Shown piece by piece: positions 10,939-22,300 of a stretch of 64,000 nucleotides of DNA. Source of the stretch: Terana coerulea (Eukaryota; Basidiomycota; Agaricomycetes; Polyporales; Phanerochaetaceae); contig JAKOGH010000042.1 of assembly GCA_024811115.1 (NCBI GenBank), positions 248,001 through 312,000 on the forward strand, in the 5' to 3' direction. Position numbers and translations under genes: made by a program. A model generated the notes under the pieces. The model had not been told where the DNA came from. It saw only the letters and a program-made list of their open reading frames with translations, and did no database searches. Within the stretch, counting starts at the first letter, position 1; each line of letters starts with the position of its first letter.

Positions 10939-13900
10939 TTATTGCTGTTCTTTGGCCTTAAGCTGCTCGGCGAGGTGCTCGTTGTCGGCCTTCAGTCTGT
11001 AGAGAAGTTCATTGAGTGGGAATGAAATGAGCGATAGAGTTAGGGGTAAGTTGAGACGCAAATATAGTCCAAATATGTCCGAATAAGTGAAAGTCCAGAT
11101 TGCGAAATAAAGATACGAAAGGAGCGGATGTGGGGGAAAACGAGTGTGTAGGCTCAGAAGAGTCCATAAATGACGGCAAGCGTCGCGCACGCCGCCAGGA
11201 AACTCTTGAAACCAAAGGCTTTAACATACCGTGTGATCTGGTCCTGGCTCTCGTCCTGGTCTTGCTCCAGGTACTGGATCTCCATGGTCTTCCGCGTGAC
11301 CTCTTGGCTGAGCTCGTCGGCCTTCGCCAGCGCGGCCTCCAGCTCCTCCTTGAGCGCGCGCATCGTGCGGTTCTGCTCGGCCTGCATGTCGTACAGCTTC
11401 AGGTTGTGTGCCTCGTGCATCTTCTGCAGGTCGTCCTTCGTGACCGTCGACTCGGAGCGCGCGTGCGCCGCGCCGTTGCTCTTCGGCGACGGTGCCGCGT
11501 CGGCGTTCGCGCTCGCCTTGAGCGTGGCCAGCTCGCCCTGCGCATCAGACAGCTGCGCGGACAGCTGGTCCCTGTCTTGCGACAGAGTGTTGACCTCCTC
11601 CTGGTGCGCGGCACGCAACTTCGTAACCTCCTCTGCCCGGCCCTTCGCTGCCTCCTCAAGTTCGGTGGTGTGGTTGTTCGTGACCTGGCGTAACGTGTCG
11701 TTCTGGGCCATGAGCATGTCTTGCAGAGCCGAATGTTCTTCACGGAGATTGGCGAGCTCCTGTGTGAGACGGGTAATAGCGACGTCCTTGTCCGACTTGT
11801 CCAGGGTAGAGATCAGCTGGCGTGTCTCCTCGAGCTGCGCCTTGACGGTCTCGAGTTCCCGGGCAACGGCAGTGTGGGCAGCCTTGGCCTTAGCAAGGTC
11901 CTCGCGGGCGGCGTTCAGCTCCAAGTTTTGGTTCGCAATCTGCTTATCCAAAGCGTTGACCTGAGTCTCGAGAGCAGAGGCGTGTTCCTGCTTAAGGCTG
12001 TCAACGGTTGACTGGTGAGCGACGCGAAGCTGCTCGATAGCTTCTTTTGACTGAGCCCGCAGAGTCTGGAGCTCCTGGCTATGAACAGCGCCGGCGTCAG
12101 ACTAAACGCAACATTAGTGCACTGACAAACATGTCCAACAATGGAATCCCAACCTTCGCACGAACGAAGGCGTCCTCAAGGAGCTTGTTATGCTCTTCTT
12201 GTACTGCCTGAACCTTGGCATTGTACTTCGCCTCTTGGCCCTGATGTAGCTTGAGTGAGTGCTTTCTACATGAGTGGGGAAAGGCATACCTGAAGCTCCG
12301 TCTGTATCCGCTGGATCTCCTCCGACAGAGTCGCCTCCTTGGCCTGGAATGACTTCCCGAGCTCCTCGATTTGGGCACGTTGCGCCTCGACGGCAGCAGC
12401 TGCGTCCGCTTTCGCTTGCTCGTTGGCAACCGTCGAACTCTGGAGCTCGTCCTGCAGCGCCTTGAGCTGGGCGTCGAGCTTCTCGTACTCGGCGGTAGCC
12501 TTGGTGAGCTCCTCAGCATGGGCTGCAGATGCAGCGTCCGATGATCCAGCAAGCTCCTCCTGCTTAGCCTTAGCAGCCTCAACCGCCTCCTGCATCGCAG
12601 CCGCCGACGCCGCCAGCTCGCCCTCGAGGGCAGTGATGCGCTCAAGCGTCTTGGAGTGCCCATCCTGGACTTTCTCCTGCTCCTCCTTGAGCTCGAGGAT
12701 CTCAACCTCAAGCTCCGAGACGCGGCTGGATTTATCCTCAGCCTCTGACGTGAGCTGCGCAAGCTCCGCTTCGAGCTCGGTTGCCCGTGCTGCTTTCTGC
12801 TCAAGCTCCGCGATCTTCGCTTGTGCCTCAGCGAGTGCCGTAGCGTGATCTGCTTTCAGCGCTTCAATCTCAGTCGAGATGGCTTCGAGGTCGGACTTCG
12901 CCTTCAAGAGAGCTTCGTGCTCAAGCGCAACGGCGGCGGTGGCAGCCTCCGACTCGCCGGAGGAGGCCCTGATAACATCTAGGTTCTCCTTGGCAGACTT
13001 CACCTCAGACTCCAGTGTCTCAATCTGAGAGGTCAGAGTTTGGATCTGCTCCGTCTGAGAAGCGTTTGCGGACTTGGCTGCTTCGAGCTGACGAGAGTAC
13101 TTCAGTACACACCTCCTGTTGGACACTGATGATATTTACCTGCTCCTGGACAGTCTTAAGTGTAGAACTGTCACCGTCTACAGCAGCACGAGCTGCTTCT
13201 AGAGCCTTCTTCGCTTCGGCGAGCTCCTTCTCGACGCTGGCTTTCGCTTGCTCAAGGTCCTCAGTTGAAGAGTTTTTTAGCCTCCGCGCTGGCCAAAGCC
13301 TCGTCTAGAGATGACTGCAGTGACGAGATCTTGCTCTCGAGTTCGGAGATGGCCTGTGTCTTCTCTGCCAATGACGAGGTCGCGTCCGCTAGCTGTGTAC
13401 AAGTGAGAATTTTGTTCATAGCTCTCATGCAAATTGGCCTACCTGCTTCTGGAGTTCGCTAACCTTGCCGTCACCTCGTACCTCCTTGATGGAGCTGATA
13501 GACTGAGATCCTGCCGTACGTGTAGGCCTGGTCGAAGCTGTGCTTGGCGGTCTGGCAGAAGTGGAAGAGGACAAGCTGGCGCGTGGAGTAGGCGTCGGCC
13601 TCTTGGTCGCGACATCCGTCACGGACGCTCTCGGTCGTGCAGTCGTCGCGGGCTTAGCAGAGTCGGGCGACGTTACCGCGGAGCGAGTCGGAGCACTGGC
13701 ATTGGTAGGGGACTTGGCCGAGGCAGCTGCCTTCACAGCGGGCGCGGTTGTGGCGGTCTTAGCTCCCTGCGCGAGCGAAGCCCTGCGTGCAGGAGCGGCC
13801 GGCGTTGCTGCGGGGGAGGGACGCGTCGTCGACGATGGTGGAGGCATGGCCGTCCGGTTGCTGGCAGCAGCGAGGGTCGCCGAGCTTGCTGTCTTTCGGA

Positions 13901-14531
13901 TGGCGGTGGTTGCGGCAGGTGCCTTGGGAGCAGCCGTGGAGGTGACAGGTGCCTTGGGAGCAGCCGTAGAGGTGGCAGGAGCCTTCGTGGCGGCAGCTGG
14001 CGCAGCCTTCAATACACCAGAGCCAAACGTGCCAGAGCTGAGGACCTGCGCAGCAACGATCTATTACAGGCTTCTCTGATGGATACGACTGACAACACGC
14101 ACCTTCTTCACCAACGGCGTAGGCGGGCCCGCTTTGGTGCCAGCAGCCGGCTTCGTGACTGTCGGTCTGGTCTTCGCTTTGGCTGGCGATGCCGGTGCTG
14201 CAGCCTTCTTTGGCGACTCTGGAGGAGACGCCGCTGGAGGAGATGCAGCAGGAATTGCCGATGGCTCGGGCTGTTCAGCAGCAGCTGGCTCTGGCACGTC
14301 GGATGGCTCTGCAGGTGCATCGTCTGCAGCAGTCTGGGCTTCAGCGGACTCATCCGACGCGCCATTCGCGTGCCCTTCGTCCGAGCCTGTTTCTACCTGA
14401 TCAGTCTCCTCGTGGTCTCGGGGCTCCTCTGCCTGGCCGTCGACGCCGCGGGTCTCGTCCGTGGATGCAGCGTGTTCGTCAACGTGGTCGTCGCTGGCAG
14501 ACACCTGTGTCTGGGGCTCTACTTCTGCCAT
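10939..14531 (-). CDS. Long coiled-coil protein with low-complexity N-terminus
   Basis: Not recognised as a named family. The start is the ATG complementary to 14529-14531 (MAEVEPQTQVSASDDHVDEH). The first ~350 residues are acidic, then Pro/Ala/Ser/Thr/Lys-rich with short repeats. From about SSIKEVRGDGKVSELQKQ onward the chain is almost entirely heptad-type coiled coil (runs such as LEAELAQLTSEAEDKSSRVS). This suggests a dimeric scaffold or tether, like CLIP-, golgin- or spindle-type proteins, but I see no CAP-Gly, kinesin or GRIP motif. Two C-termini are possible. Splicing a 233-nt last intron (10997-11229) gives LKADNEHLAEQLKAKEQQ and TAA at 10939. Retaining it gives a hydrophobic end (FLAACATLAVIYGLF) and TGA at 11154. 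Confidence 0.7.
10997..11229 (-). other. Optional last intron encoding a hydrophobic tail
   Basis: The donor gtatgt follows ...CAGATCACACG, and the acceptor ttctctacag lies at the other end, with a CTAAC branch-type motif some 45 nt before it. At 233 nt it is about four times the usual intron length here. Read through, the coding frame stays open for 24 codons and ends in a ~15-residue hydrophobic stretch directly before TGA 11154-11156. Spliced, the frame continues in phase into 18 more coiled-coil residues. Confidence 0.5.
13910..13990 (-). repeat. In-frame 30-bp tandem repeat
   Basis: About two and a half copies of a ~30-bp unit (plus strand: gtgccttgggagcagccgtg plus a variable part). 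It encodes TAAPKAPVTS-like decapeptides in the Ala/Pro/Thr-rich N-terminal region of the coiled-coil protein. Copies differ by a few bases. Confidence 0.6.
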
Positions 14532-14817
14532 GGGTATGAGATAATTAGGCTGCCGACTGGTTGCGTGACCAGCGCAGCGAGATTATGAGGTATTATGGAT
14601 CGGAAGGGAAGAAACAAGAGCAAGTGCGGACGAAATGGGATGATACGCTCACAGACACGCTCACGGAATCTTTGCCCGGCGCTTACACGTAGCAGGCGCT
14701 CTCCACTACTTCAGTTGGGCAGCCTGGACTTCAGTACTTCAGTACTCAATACTCGCAGCATTCTCAAAGGACACGTGAAGTATACATGGACAACAAATAC
14801 ATCTGTGCTCTAGGTAT

Positions 14818-15881
14818 TCAGCTGACTTTAGCGTGAAGGTTTAGGGCGTTCAGCGCAGGCTCGTCCATATTACGGTGATTGTAACTCAGGATAGCCATCT
14901 AAATCTAGAGTTAGCTAAGAAAACATCATGGCTGTAGCTGACTTACCCCAGCAGGCTCGACGTTAAAGTGGGTACCTGAAATTTGAGGCCGAACAGTTAA
15001 GAACGGAGTAGAGTAACCTGAAATTTTTGGTAGTACGTACCCAACGCAAGCGGCAGGCGGTTCCAACGTGCGATGAAGACACGATTAAAGTGGCCGTGGG
15101 CAACGATGACAACGTCCCGAGACACTGTGCCTTCTTCCAGGTATTGCCTGTGGTGCTCCCTGACCTAATGCGGCGTCAGATTTCACAAATCGGCGGGCTT
15201 GTCATGCACTCACTTTCTGGATGACAGTATCGACACGGCCTTGCATCTCTACGACACCCTCCCCACCAGGAGCTCCATCCTGCCAAATGTCCCAATTGGG
15301 TTTCTTCTCCTTTATCTCGGAGGACAGCAATCCTTCGTATTCACCGTAGTCCCACTCCCTGACTTCCTCGGTAATAACATGGTCGGGTAACTTTGGAACA
15401 TGGTCAAAGAGAAGGTGGAAGGTCTTGTGAGCGCGGATTCTCGGTGAGACAAAAACCGTGCATAAATTGGCGGGATCCAAGATTTCTGCTGAGCCGTTAT
15501 ACCATCCAATTACGCGGTTCTGGTGAATGGTTTACGTACTGCCTGGACCAACTAGGATGGCAGCTCTCTCGAGCGCATCTGACTCGCCTCTCGGGGTCAG
15601 AGGAATGTCAGTACGACCTGTCTGGAAGGTACGTTTAGCATAGGTGAACTTAAGCCTGCGTCGATGTGACTTACATGACGCCTATGCCAGATTTTAGTGC
15701 TCGATGCTCAGCAGCCTGAGATCCATGCAACCAGCGTAAACTGACCCATTTAATGACCACTCCGTTTCGCCTGACAGCCCGATATCAGTAAATATCGTAG
15801 TGCCCTAGGGGATACCGTCCTCTGCTTACCGTGACGGATCAGAAACAGCCGCGGCATAGGACGCGTACTGGGGCTCGACAT
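14818..15881 (-). CDS. SHB17: Sedoheptulose-1,7-bisphosphatase-like histidine phosphatase
   Basis: Histidine-phosphatase (phosphoglycerate mutase-like) enzyme resembling yeast Shb17, which dephosphorylates sedoheptulose-1,7-bisphosphate in the riboneogenesis branch of the pentose phosphate pathway. The start is the ATG complementary to 15879-15881. Seen in order: the catalytic LFLIRHGETEW motif, GRHTGRTDIPLTPRGE, then VFVSPRIRAHKTFHLLF, EEVREWDYGEYEGLL with the acidic catalytic segment, and a late ILSYNHRNMDEPALNALNL ending at TGA 14818-14820. Exon-intron structure at the 5' end is 15830-15881, 15746-15770, 15675-15681, then from 15621 down. The summed first three exons (84 nt) keep frame exactly. 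The frame is open upstream to 16028, but the conserved domain starts right after the chosen ATG. Confidence 0.85.
15675..15681 (-). other. 7-nt microexon of SHB17
   Basis: The coding-strand 7-mer GCGTCAT is flanked by an acceptor (catag) and a donor (gtaagt). It joins AATGG upstream and ACAGGTCGT downstream to give N-G-R-H-T-G-R. That is the expected family sequence after RHGETEW. Flanking introns are 64 nt (15682-15745) and 53 nt (15622-15674). Confidence 0.75.
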
Positions 15882-16365
15882 AGTCAAATACGGCGGTTGT
15901 GCTGGTACTGGGCTGGTTTGTGAAGGATACAGAGGGGTTCTGCGGTTATGATATACTCTGAGCGCGAGGGGAGTTCGTAGGAGGGATGCGGCGAGTGTGC
16001 GACCGTGTAAGTACGCCGCCCTGGCCAATCTGTTTATCAGAGAGGCTAATGACGTCTCTACTTACCACGAACGCCTCTGCCCCCGATGAAAAGACAATCA
16101 GCTCAGAGTTGCCATCCAATCGTAATCCGTGCCGCATACATCGACGATCTCCCGAACCAACCGTTCTGGGCCCACGATGAGCACAGTCGCAGGACTGCCT
16201 GAGGATATTCGCTCATCGATATAGCAAAGTCGTACAGCCACCACAAACTGTGGGCACAAAGCGGACAGGCATCACGGCCCTACGTCCGCGGGAAAATGCT
16301 AGTCTAGAGCTTGTGCTACAAAACCCAGCTGCAGCAGAGCAAGCTCGCGACATTCCAATATTCCA
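15882..16365. other. Divergent spacer upstream of SHB17
   Basis: About 480 bp between the SHB17 start and the ATG of the small candidate gene on the other strand. A 63-codon minus-strand frame (15946-16137) has no recognisable motif, and I do not call it a gene. The segment probably carries promoters for both sides. Confidence 0.45.
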
Positions 16366-16820
16366 ATGAGTACAGGTGAGTACTATCAGCTTCCCCCTAT
16401 CTCTGTTGAATTGGACCTTGGTAGGTTGATGTCACCTCGCTCTTCCTGAGGCTACCTGTCAATACAGTATGAGCTTGCCTGACCATTGCAAGAGACAGAT
16501 GTGGCTCAAGCATAGCGCACATGTGTTGTGGCCTATCGCCTGCCGCAGAACCCGGGGGACCCCCACGACGACAACATTTTTAAACCCCTTGGACTCTTCG
16601 CAACGTCAAGGCACCCTAGCATCGATGCTTTAAAGTTGGACCTCTGTGCCGAGAATCTCTGCATATTGTGCATGATATTACGGTCCGACAAATCTCGTCG
16701 GGTCTTGCGGGTTCCCTTGCCAGTGGGGTCCAACGCGAACAGGTGGCAGTCCTCGCGGCCCGCGTTCAGTCTCAGCTTGCTGCGACAGAGCTGACATCTT
16801 TCCTGATGGAAGAAGAGTAG
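16366..16820 (+). CDS. Candidate small protein, unrecognised
   Basis: Proposed gene, head to head with SHB17. ATG AGT ACA G at 16366-16375 is followed by a strong donor (gtgagt), with possible acceptors at 16497-16498 and 16514-16515. The next exon reads AYRLPQNPGDPHDDNIFKPL and continues to HPSIDAL. The frame must then shift back by one at AAA 16632-16634 to continue as VGPLCRESLHIVHDITVRQ and end QSQLAATELTSFLMEEE with TAG 16818-16820. Both parts look like real protein: balanced composition and a helical, Gln/Ala-rich C-terminus. The break could be a one-base undercall. The product would be about 110-120 residues. I recognise no family. Confidence 0.4.
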
Positions 16821-17496
16821 AGTAATCTGTCACACTACATGTTCCATGAGACACTCATCAACTTTGTAACGTTTGGAACACCTCTCGTCGGACTCGTCGA
16901 GGAAGCGCGGAAGGCCTGTCGTGAGGTGAAGTGTGCTTGAGGATATGGGAGTTCGAGGCAGGCTCGTTAGTCCTTGTAATGGCTAAAATGCGCAGCAAGA
17001 AGAATCTAAAGGCGCATGAAACTGTACATATGGCCAAGTTTTCCGTGAAAAGACAATGCAGTTTAGCGTGTTGAGAAGGGGCGCGTGAGAAAGCTGGCTG
17101 TGATCAGCGTTACGCTGGAGAACGCCCGCACCTCTGCTGCAAGGGAGCCGTCACGGTCAAGAGCTCGACGCACAATACATCTGAGCCACCAACAGCTACG
17201 AACCCCCACGTCTTCGCCTCTTGCTCTCTCTTTCTGTTCTGTCTTCACACCGTGTAACGAATCTTTCCGTCAAACTTTGTTGTCGCAGGTGAACCGGCTA
17301 TTCCTCATTGCCATCACAGTTTATCTTACGAGGGCATCCTGTTTCTCTTCCCCTTCCACACGACGATCTCGACGGCGAATCGTTACTAAACTTCCCTCCT
17401 GACGCTTCTCTACCGTCCACGACCCTTTCACAGCCCACTTACGAGCATATATCAAGTCAACGTAACGCACTTCAAGACCACCCGTGACTACGCAGA
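16821..17496. other. Spacer and leader upstream of rac1
   Basis: About 680 bp. The part from about 17210 to 17400 is pyrimidine-rich (runs such as ctctctctttctgttctgtc), like the leaders of highly expressed fungal genes. No further gene is supported. Confidence 0.55.
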
Positions 17497-18464
17497 ATGC
17501 AGGCAATCAAGTGTCCGTAATCCTCTATGGCCCGACCGCCTGTCTGTAGCTGATAGCTGGTGTATAGGTGTTGTCGTGGGAGATGGTGCCGTCGGAAAGG
17601 TGCGTGGAGCCCAGCTCGTCGCTATGAAGTTCGACCAGCTCACCTGCCGTTGTAGACGTGTCTGCTGATTTCATATACCACGAACGCTTTCCCCGTACGC
17701 CATGTTTACGTTTCTATGTGTATACACGCTCATATCTTCGCGTTTATCAGGGAGAGTACATCCCTACTGGTACGACCCGCATATTCCGAAACGTCGGTCT
17801 CAATCTGATGTGGTCGCTCAGTGTTCGATAACTACTCTGCGAATGTCATGGTCGACGGAAAGACCATTTCTCTAGGCCTGTGGGATACGGCTGGTCAGGA
17901 GGATTACGACCGTCTCCGTCCCCTGTCATACCCCCAGACCGATGTATTTTTGATTTGCTTCTCGCTCGTCAGCCCGCCCAGTTACGAGAACGTACGGACA
18001 AAGGTGTGCAGGCTGTGATCTTTGTTGCGACGCCGTACTGATCCAGGCCTTCTAGTGGTACCCGGAGATTTCTCATCACGCGCCCTCAACCTCGATAGTT
18101 CTGGTTGGTACCAAGCTCGATTTGCGTGAAGACGGACCGACGGTGGACAAACTCAGAGAGCGGTGTGTTCATCTCTTTTACTATCCCAGTGCCCGGTCGC
18201 TGATCCGCTGCTTGCAGTCGCATGGCTCCGATTACCTACTCGCAAGGCGTCCAGATGGCCAAGGACGTCGGTGCGGTAAAGTACCTGGAGTGCTCTGCGC
18301 TCACGCAGAAGGGGCTGAAGACCGTCTTCGACGAAGCCATTCGCGCTGTCTGTGAGTATCATGCACCTTTACCTCAGTCGTTGCAGCACCTGAATTGGCG
18401 AAAAACTAGTGAACCCCCGCCACCGACCAAGAAGCCCAGCGGCAAGAAGTGCATCATTGCGTGA
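17497..18464 (+). CDS. rac1: Rho-family GTPase Rac1
   Basis: Small GTPase of the Rac type, a membrane-bound switch for actin, polarity and NADPH-oxidase regulation in fungi. The start is [23 protein letters not shown] 17497 in a 16-nt first exon, then spliced. Motifs: P-loop GDGAVGKT, the switch I/effector segment ending [10 protein letters not shown], switch [22 protein letters not shown], guanine-binding VGTKLDL, and ECSALTQ. The Rac/Rho insert helix region contains [13 protein letters not shown]. Seven or so short introns are required. The C-terminus is [12 protein letters not shown] with TGA 18462-18464. The basic patch plus CAAX box fits Rac, but the last residue is Ala rather than Leu, which by the usual rule favours farnesylation over geranylgeranylation. 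Length is normal for the family. Confidence 0.93.
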
Positions 18465-19394
18465 TGCGCTATCCGCATTCTAGAGCCGCCTCGATTTGCA
18501 AGTCTTTACAAAGATATGCAGTCAACATACCATTTACGAATAGTGCAACCATTTACGACCTGTACGTGACTTCTGGGTTGGCGGTATACCCCCGCCAGCT
18601 CCTTCTGCATGCGACGGATACGGCGCAGAGCATACATATCCCTGCGCTGACCGTCCTGTAAGACTCGTTTCCCTCCATCTCTTCGCCTCCTTGACTTGCG
18701 GTGTCTAGTGTTTCCTGCGTACTTTATGGAATGCTTTGTCGATAATCCTGTGGACGCTACTAGATCTGTTTCCTCAGCAAAAACTCAAGAGACTGTGATT
18801 TGTGCCCTTTATTGGGTTGGGGCCGCCTGGTTCCCCTGGATCGACTGCCCTGAGCGCGTGTGACAGCGCTGCTGATCGAGTTGTGCCGAGCTCCGGCAGG
18901 CACGAATGTATGGGCGCCTTGCTCTCAGTGTGTGAAGGGAGCTGGTCGCTTTCTCCGCCTTTCTGCTCGCGCCTTCTGCCCACAGCGACGTCGTTTCCCA
19001 CTGTTCGCTCACACTCGTTACCCCCACACTCCTTTGAGGACGCTACCGCCCTGCCAGACCGCCCACAGCATCTGACGTTCGGCCTCAAGCACAGGCGCGA
19101 AGCTGAAGCCTGACTTGCCACAGTCCTGCCATCTCCTCTCTGTGGTCCTTGTATTTCATACTGGGATTGGTCTCAACAGCATACGACACCGGTTCGTCAC
19201 TTCGTTCTGCAAGTAAACTGTGGCGACGCGGGTGCAGCGGGTCTATCGCAACGCTTGGCTGTGGTACCGGTATTGATATGCCACCATCTCCCTGCCATCT
19301 TCCCTGTCATACATCTGTTATAGCCTGATCCAGTACGTCTCCCGTCTCGCTTATTGTCGCCCCTTCCCCCTTCAAATGCCAATACTTTCGCAGG
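18465..19394. other. Intergenic region downstream of rac1
   Basis: About 930 bp holding the rac1 3' UTR and the upstream region of the next + strand gene. The stretch 18930-19140 is CT-rich. Open frames on both strands here overlap each other without motifs and I do not call them. Confidence 0.55.
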
Positions 19395-22300
19395 ATGTCG
19401 GACCCTCCCCCTTACGAGTTTTATGATGGAGAACCAGGGACGCCCACGTCGACACATAAATCTAGGCCGTCACTGCATACCAACGCTTCGGGGATTGCGG
19501 AAAGTACCTTGACGTACGGCAGCCTGATGTCAAGCGATGGCCTGGCTCGCCTCTCGCAGTTTCCACCACCGCCGTCCGCCATACCGTTCACTCCCATGGA
19601 GAACGCCTTCGCAGGCCCGTCGTCGCCCGTCACCAGTGACCGTTCGACGACTCCGACTGGCAATGCGCGGCGTGCATTGCCAATACCTCCTATGCCCTTG
19701 AGGCTGCAGAAAAGGTCTCCGTCTCCCGGTGATGCTGGCATACCAAGCCCGTCTGCAGGCTCCCAGTTCGCTCCATCCATACCACCTCAAAGCTCCGCAC
19801 CATCCTCCTATCCCTCACCACACGACTGGCACGACGGGTCCTCTAGCATAGCGAACGACCCGTACGGGGAGGAAGTGCTGTCGACGCAGCTCATCACGTC
19901 GTTGCTTTCCTCTGTGCAGCAAGAGAACGAGAATATGAGCCAAGTCGCGGGCCCATCGTCATATAAGCAGGCCGTGTACGAGCCATCGGTAGTGAGCAAC
20001 GCTTTCACTACCGATTCGACGATAACCTATCCCCTCCTCGGACCCTTGCAACACCGCTTCCTACGAACTTTAGGTACCCTCCACCTTCCCCAACACAGCC
20101 TCAGCCTGGTAGTTCTATCGACATCACTAGCCCTTCATCATTGCATCCGTCTACGAGACCTTTCATACCCATTGGTGGTCGGGCAACTCCTGATACGTGG
20201 GCCTCAAGAGGGAGCACAGCGGTGCAAATGGCTGGACACCATGACGGCAGGACTACCCCAAGCGTGCAGTCCATGACCAGCGCCACTCCGCTAATGGGTA
20301 CCTTCACTAAGGGTGACCCTATCTTGGAGGAAGACGAGCCCAAGTCAAGCGGTCCATCGACGCCGTCGGGAAGGAATAGTCGGCATACCCCTCGAGATCG
20401 GAGAGCGTCGACTGCGACTACGAAGACTACCAAAAGCTACGTTTCCTCCCTCATGACCCGACTATCACATTCCACAGGCGACATGCGTTCTCTCAGGCAG
20501 AACACGCTGGCGTGGTTCCGAGGCAAGCCTCTGCCACCCGTACCCCCTATTCCCGACCATGCATTCCGAGAACTTCGCAAGCAGGAGGACGAGCTGCAGC
20601 TGCCCGAACTTGTGAATCGTGCGGCGACGTTGTCGAATTTGCTGGACGGTGGGCACCGACCATGGCACAGCACCGTTTCGTTGGACCATGTGAAGGAGCA
20701 GTCGGCGCCCATGCCCGCGGGCGGGGAGGATATCTATGAGGGCGATGTGCGGTATACTGGAGCAGATCCAAACAGTCGACGGTCGCATGGGGTTCGTGGG
20801 AGGAAAGGGCAGTCTGGAGATTTTTCGCAACAGCCGTGGAACCAACTACGGCCGCCGGAACCAGAGACTCCTACGAGATCAACGAAATATCCACTTTCGA
20901 GAAGGCGGAAGCTTTGGATATGGCTGGGCGTGTTGTTGCTGATTGTATGTATCGCCGTAGCCGTTGCTGTTGGAGTCACCGTTGGGGAGAGAAGCACAAG
21001 CCGAAGCACAACTGCCCAGATGGCCTTGCAGGTGCTTCATGTACACTCAGTATGTCATCATATTTGGTCAACTTTGCTGCCAAACTGACTGTATGCGCTC
21101 AGATGCCACATGTGCATGCCCTTCAAGAGTTGGTGGTCAATGCTCGAGTCTGGCACAGAGTCTGGTTGACCTCATCCCTGAGGTGAACAGTCTGTTCAAC
21201 TCCAATTTGACTGCTACGTCACTCGTAACGTCGGTGTGGCAGGCGAAAGTGCTACCTTCTGGGTCGAGTTGTGCGGATCAGGCCGACTTGATCGACGTGG
21301 CTCCTGCACTGGACGTTGGGGTGTCGCCGAACAGAACGCGATGGGCACAGGCTGCTCTGTTGTGGAACTTGGCGCTATCAGAGAACACCACGGCCAGCTC
21401 TGAGTTGCAACAATTCGTGGAAGGCGCGGACTGGCATTCCCTGAGCGCCGCTGACGGGCCGACGACGGACGGCGGCTCGAAGTTCACCACCACAGTTTCC
21501 GGGTTCCAGTTTGACTTCGCCGCCCAAACTGTCGTCGCGCCGAGTCAAAGTTTTGAAGTGGCTGGACAACCCGCGCAAGATCAGATTGGCATGGTGGACA
21601 AGGTCTCTTCTGGTGCATTGGACCGCATGTACACCTTCGCCGTCGGTACGTTACCACGCGATCTTCCTAGACTTTTATGCTCATACCTGGGCAGCCTCGT
21701 CCACGCAGCAGCTGCAAGCATTATCTAATTATTGGACCACAGTACTTCGGCAGAAAGCAGGAGACCTTACAAAGTTCCTTTCGAACATCGAGGGTGCCCC
21801 TATCCTCCTCCCATTCGACGCAGCAGCCTCAGGTCAACACAATGTGTCGGCTTTACTCTCCAACTCCACTACTGCCCCTTTTCCTCCACCGCTATCCTGC
21901 TACCCTGGGCTTAACTCCTCTCAGATGCAGCTCTTGCAACAGCTCGAGACATCGGTGTTTGGGCTGGCGCAGGCACAAACTGCCACCTCCTTCGACACGT
22001 CTTGCTTTCCAGACAAGCCAGTTTACGGCGTCGTGGACATTCTGCAGCTGAGGTTGCCCTTCCCTGACTCTCGGACGGGCGTGGCGAAGCAAGCGGCCGT
22101 CCTTACCCGCGATTCCGCGACAAGAGCCGTCGTGTACAGCGGCGAGCTTGTCAGTGCGTTCCCTGGCTCCCCTTCGAGCGGCACCTTGTCGACGGATCCT
22201 CGTCAGTACGGCACACTGAACAACCTCAACCACGTCATCTTGCAATACCTCAAGTCGATCCCCGACGTGAATGTTGCAATCGAGTTGGTAGAGTTTGTTT

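Noticed and set aside
11170..11964. Long + strand open frame (264 codons) opposite the coiled coil
   Set aside because: Ser/Ala/Leu-rich mirror of a heptad-repeat coding region, without motifs.
13434..14588. Long + strand open frame (384 codons) across the coiled-coil gene 5' part
   Set aside because: It is Arg/Ser/Gly/Trp-rich low complexity, antisense to the Ala/Pro/Ser-rich coding region. A shadow of biased codon use.
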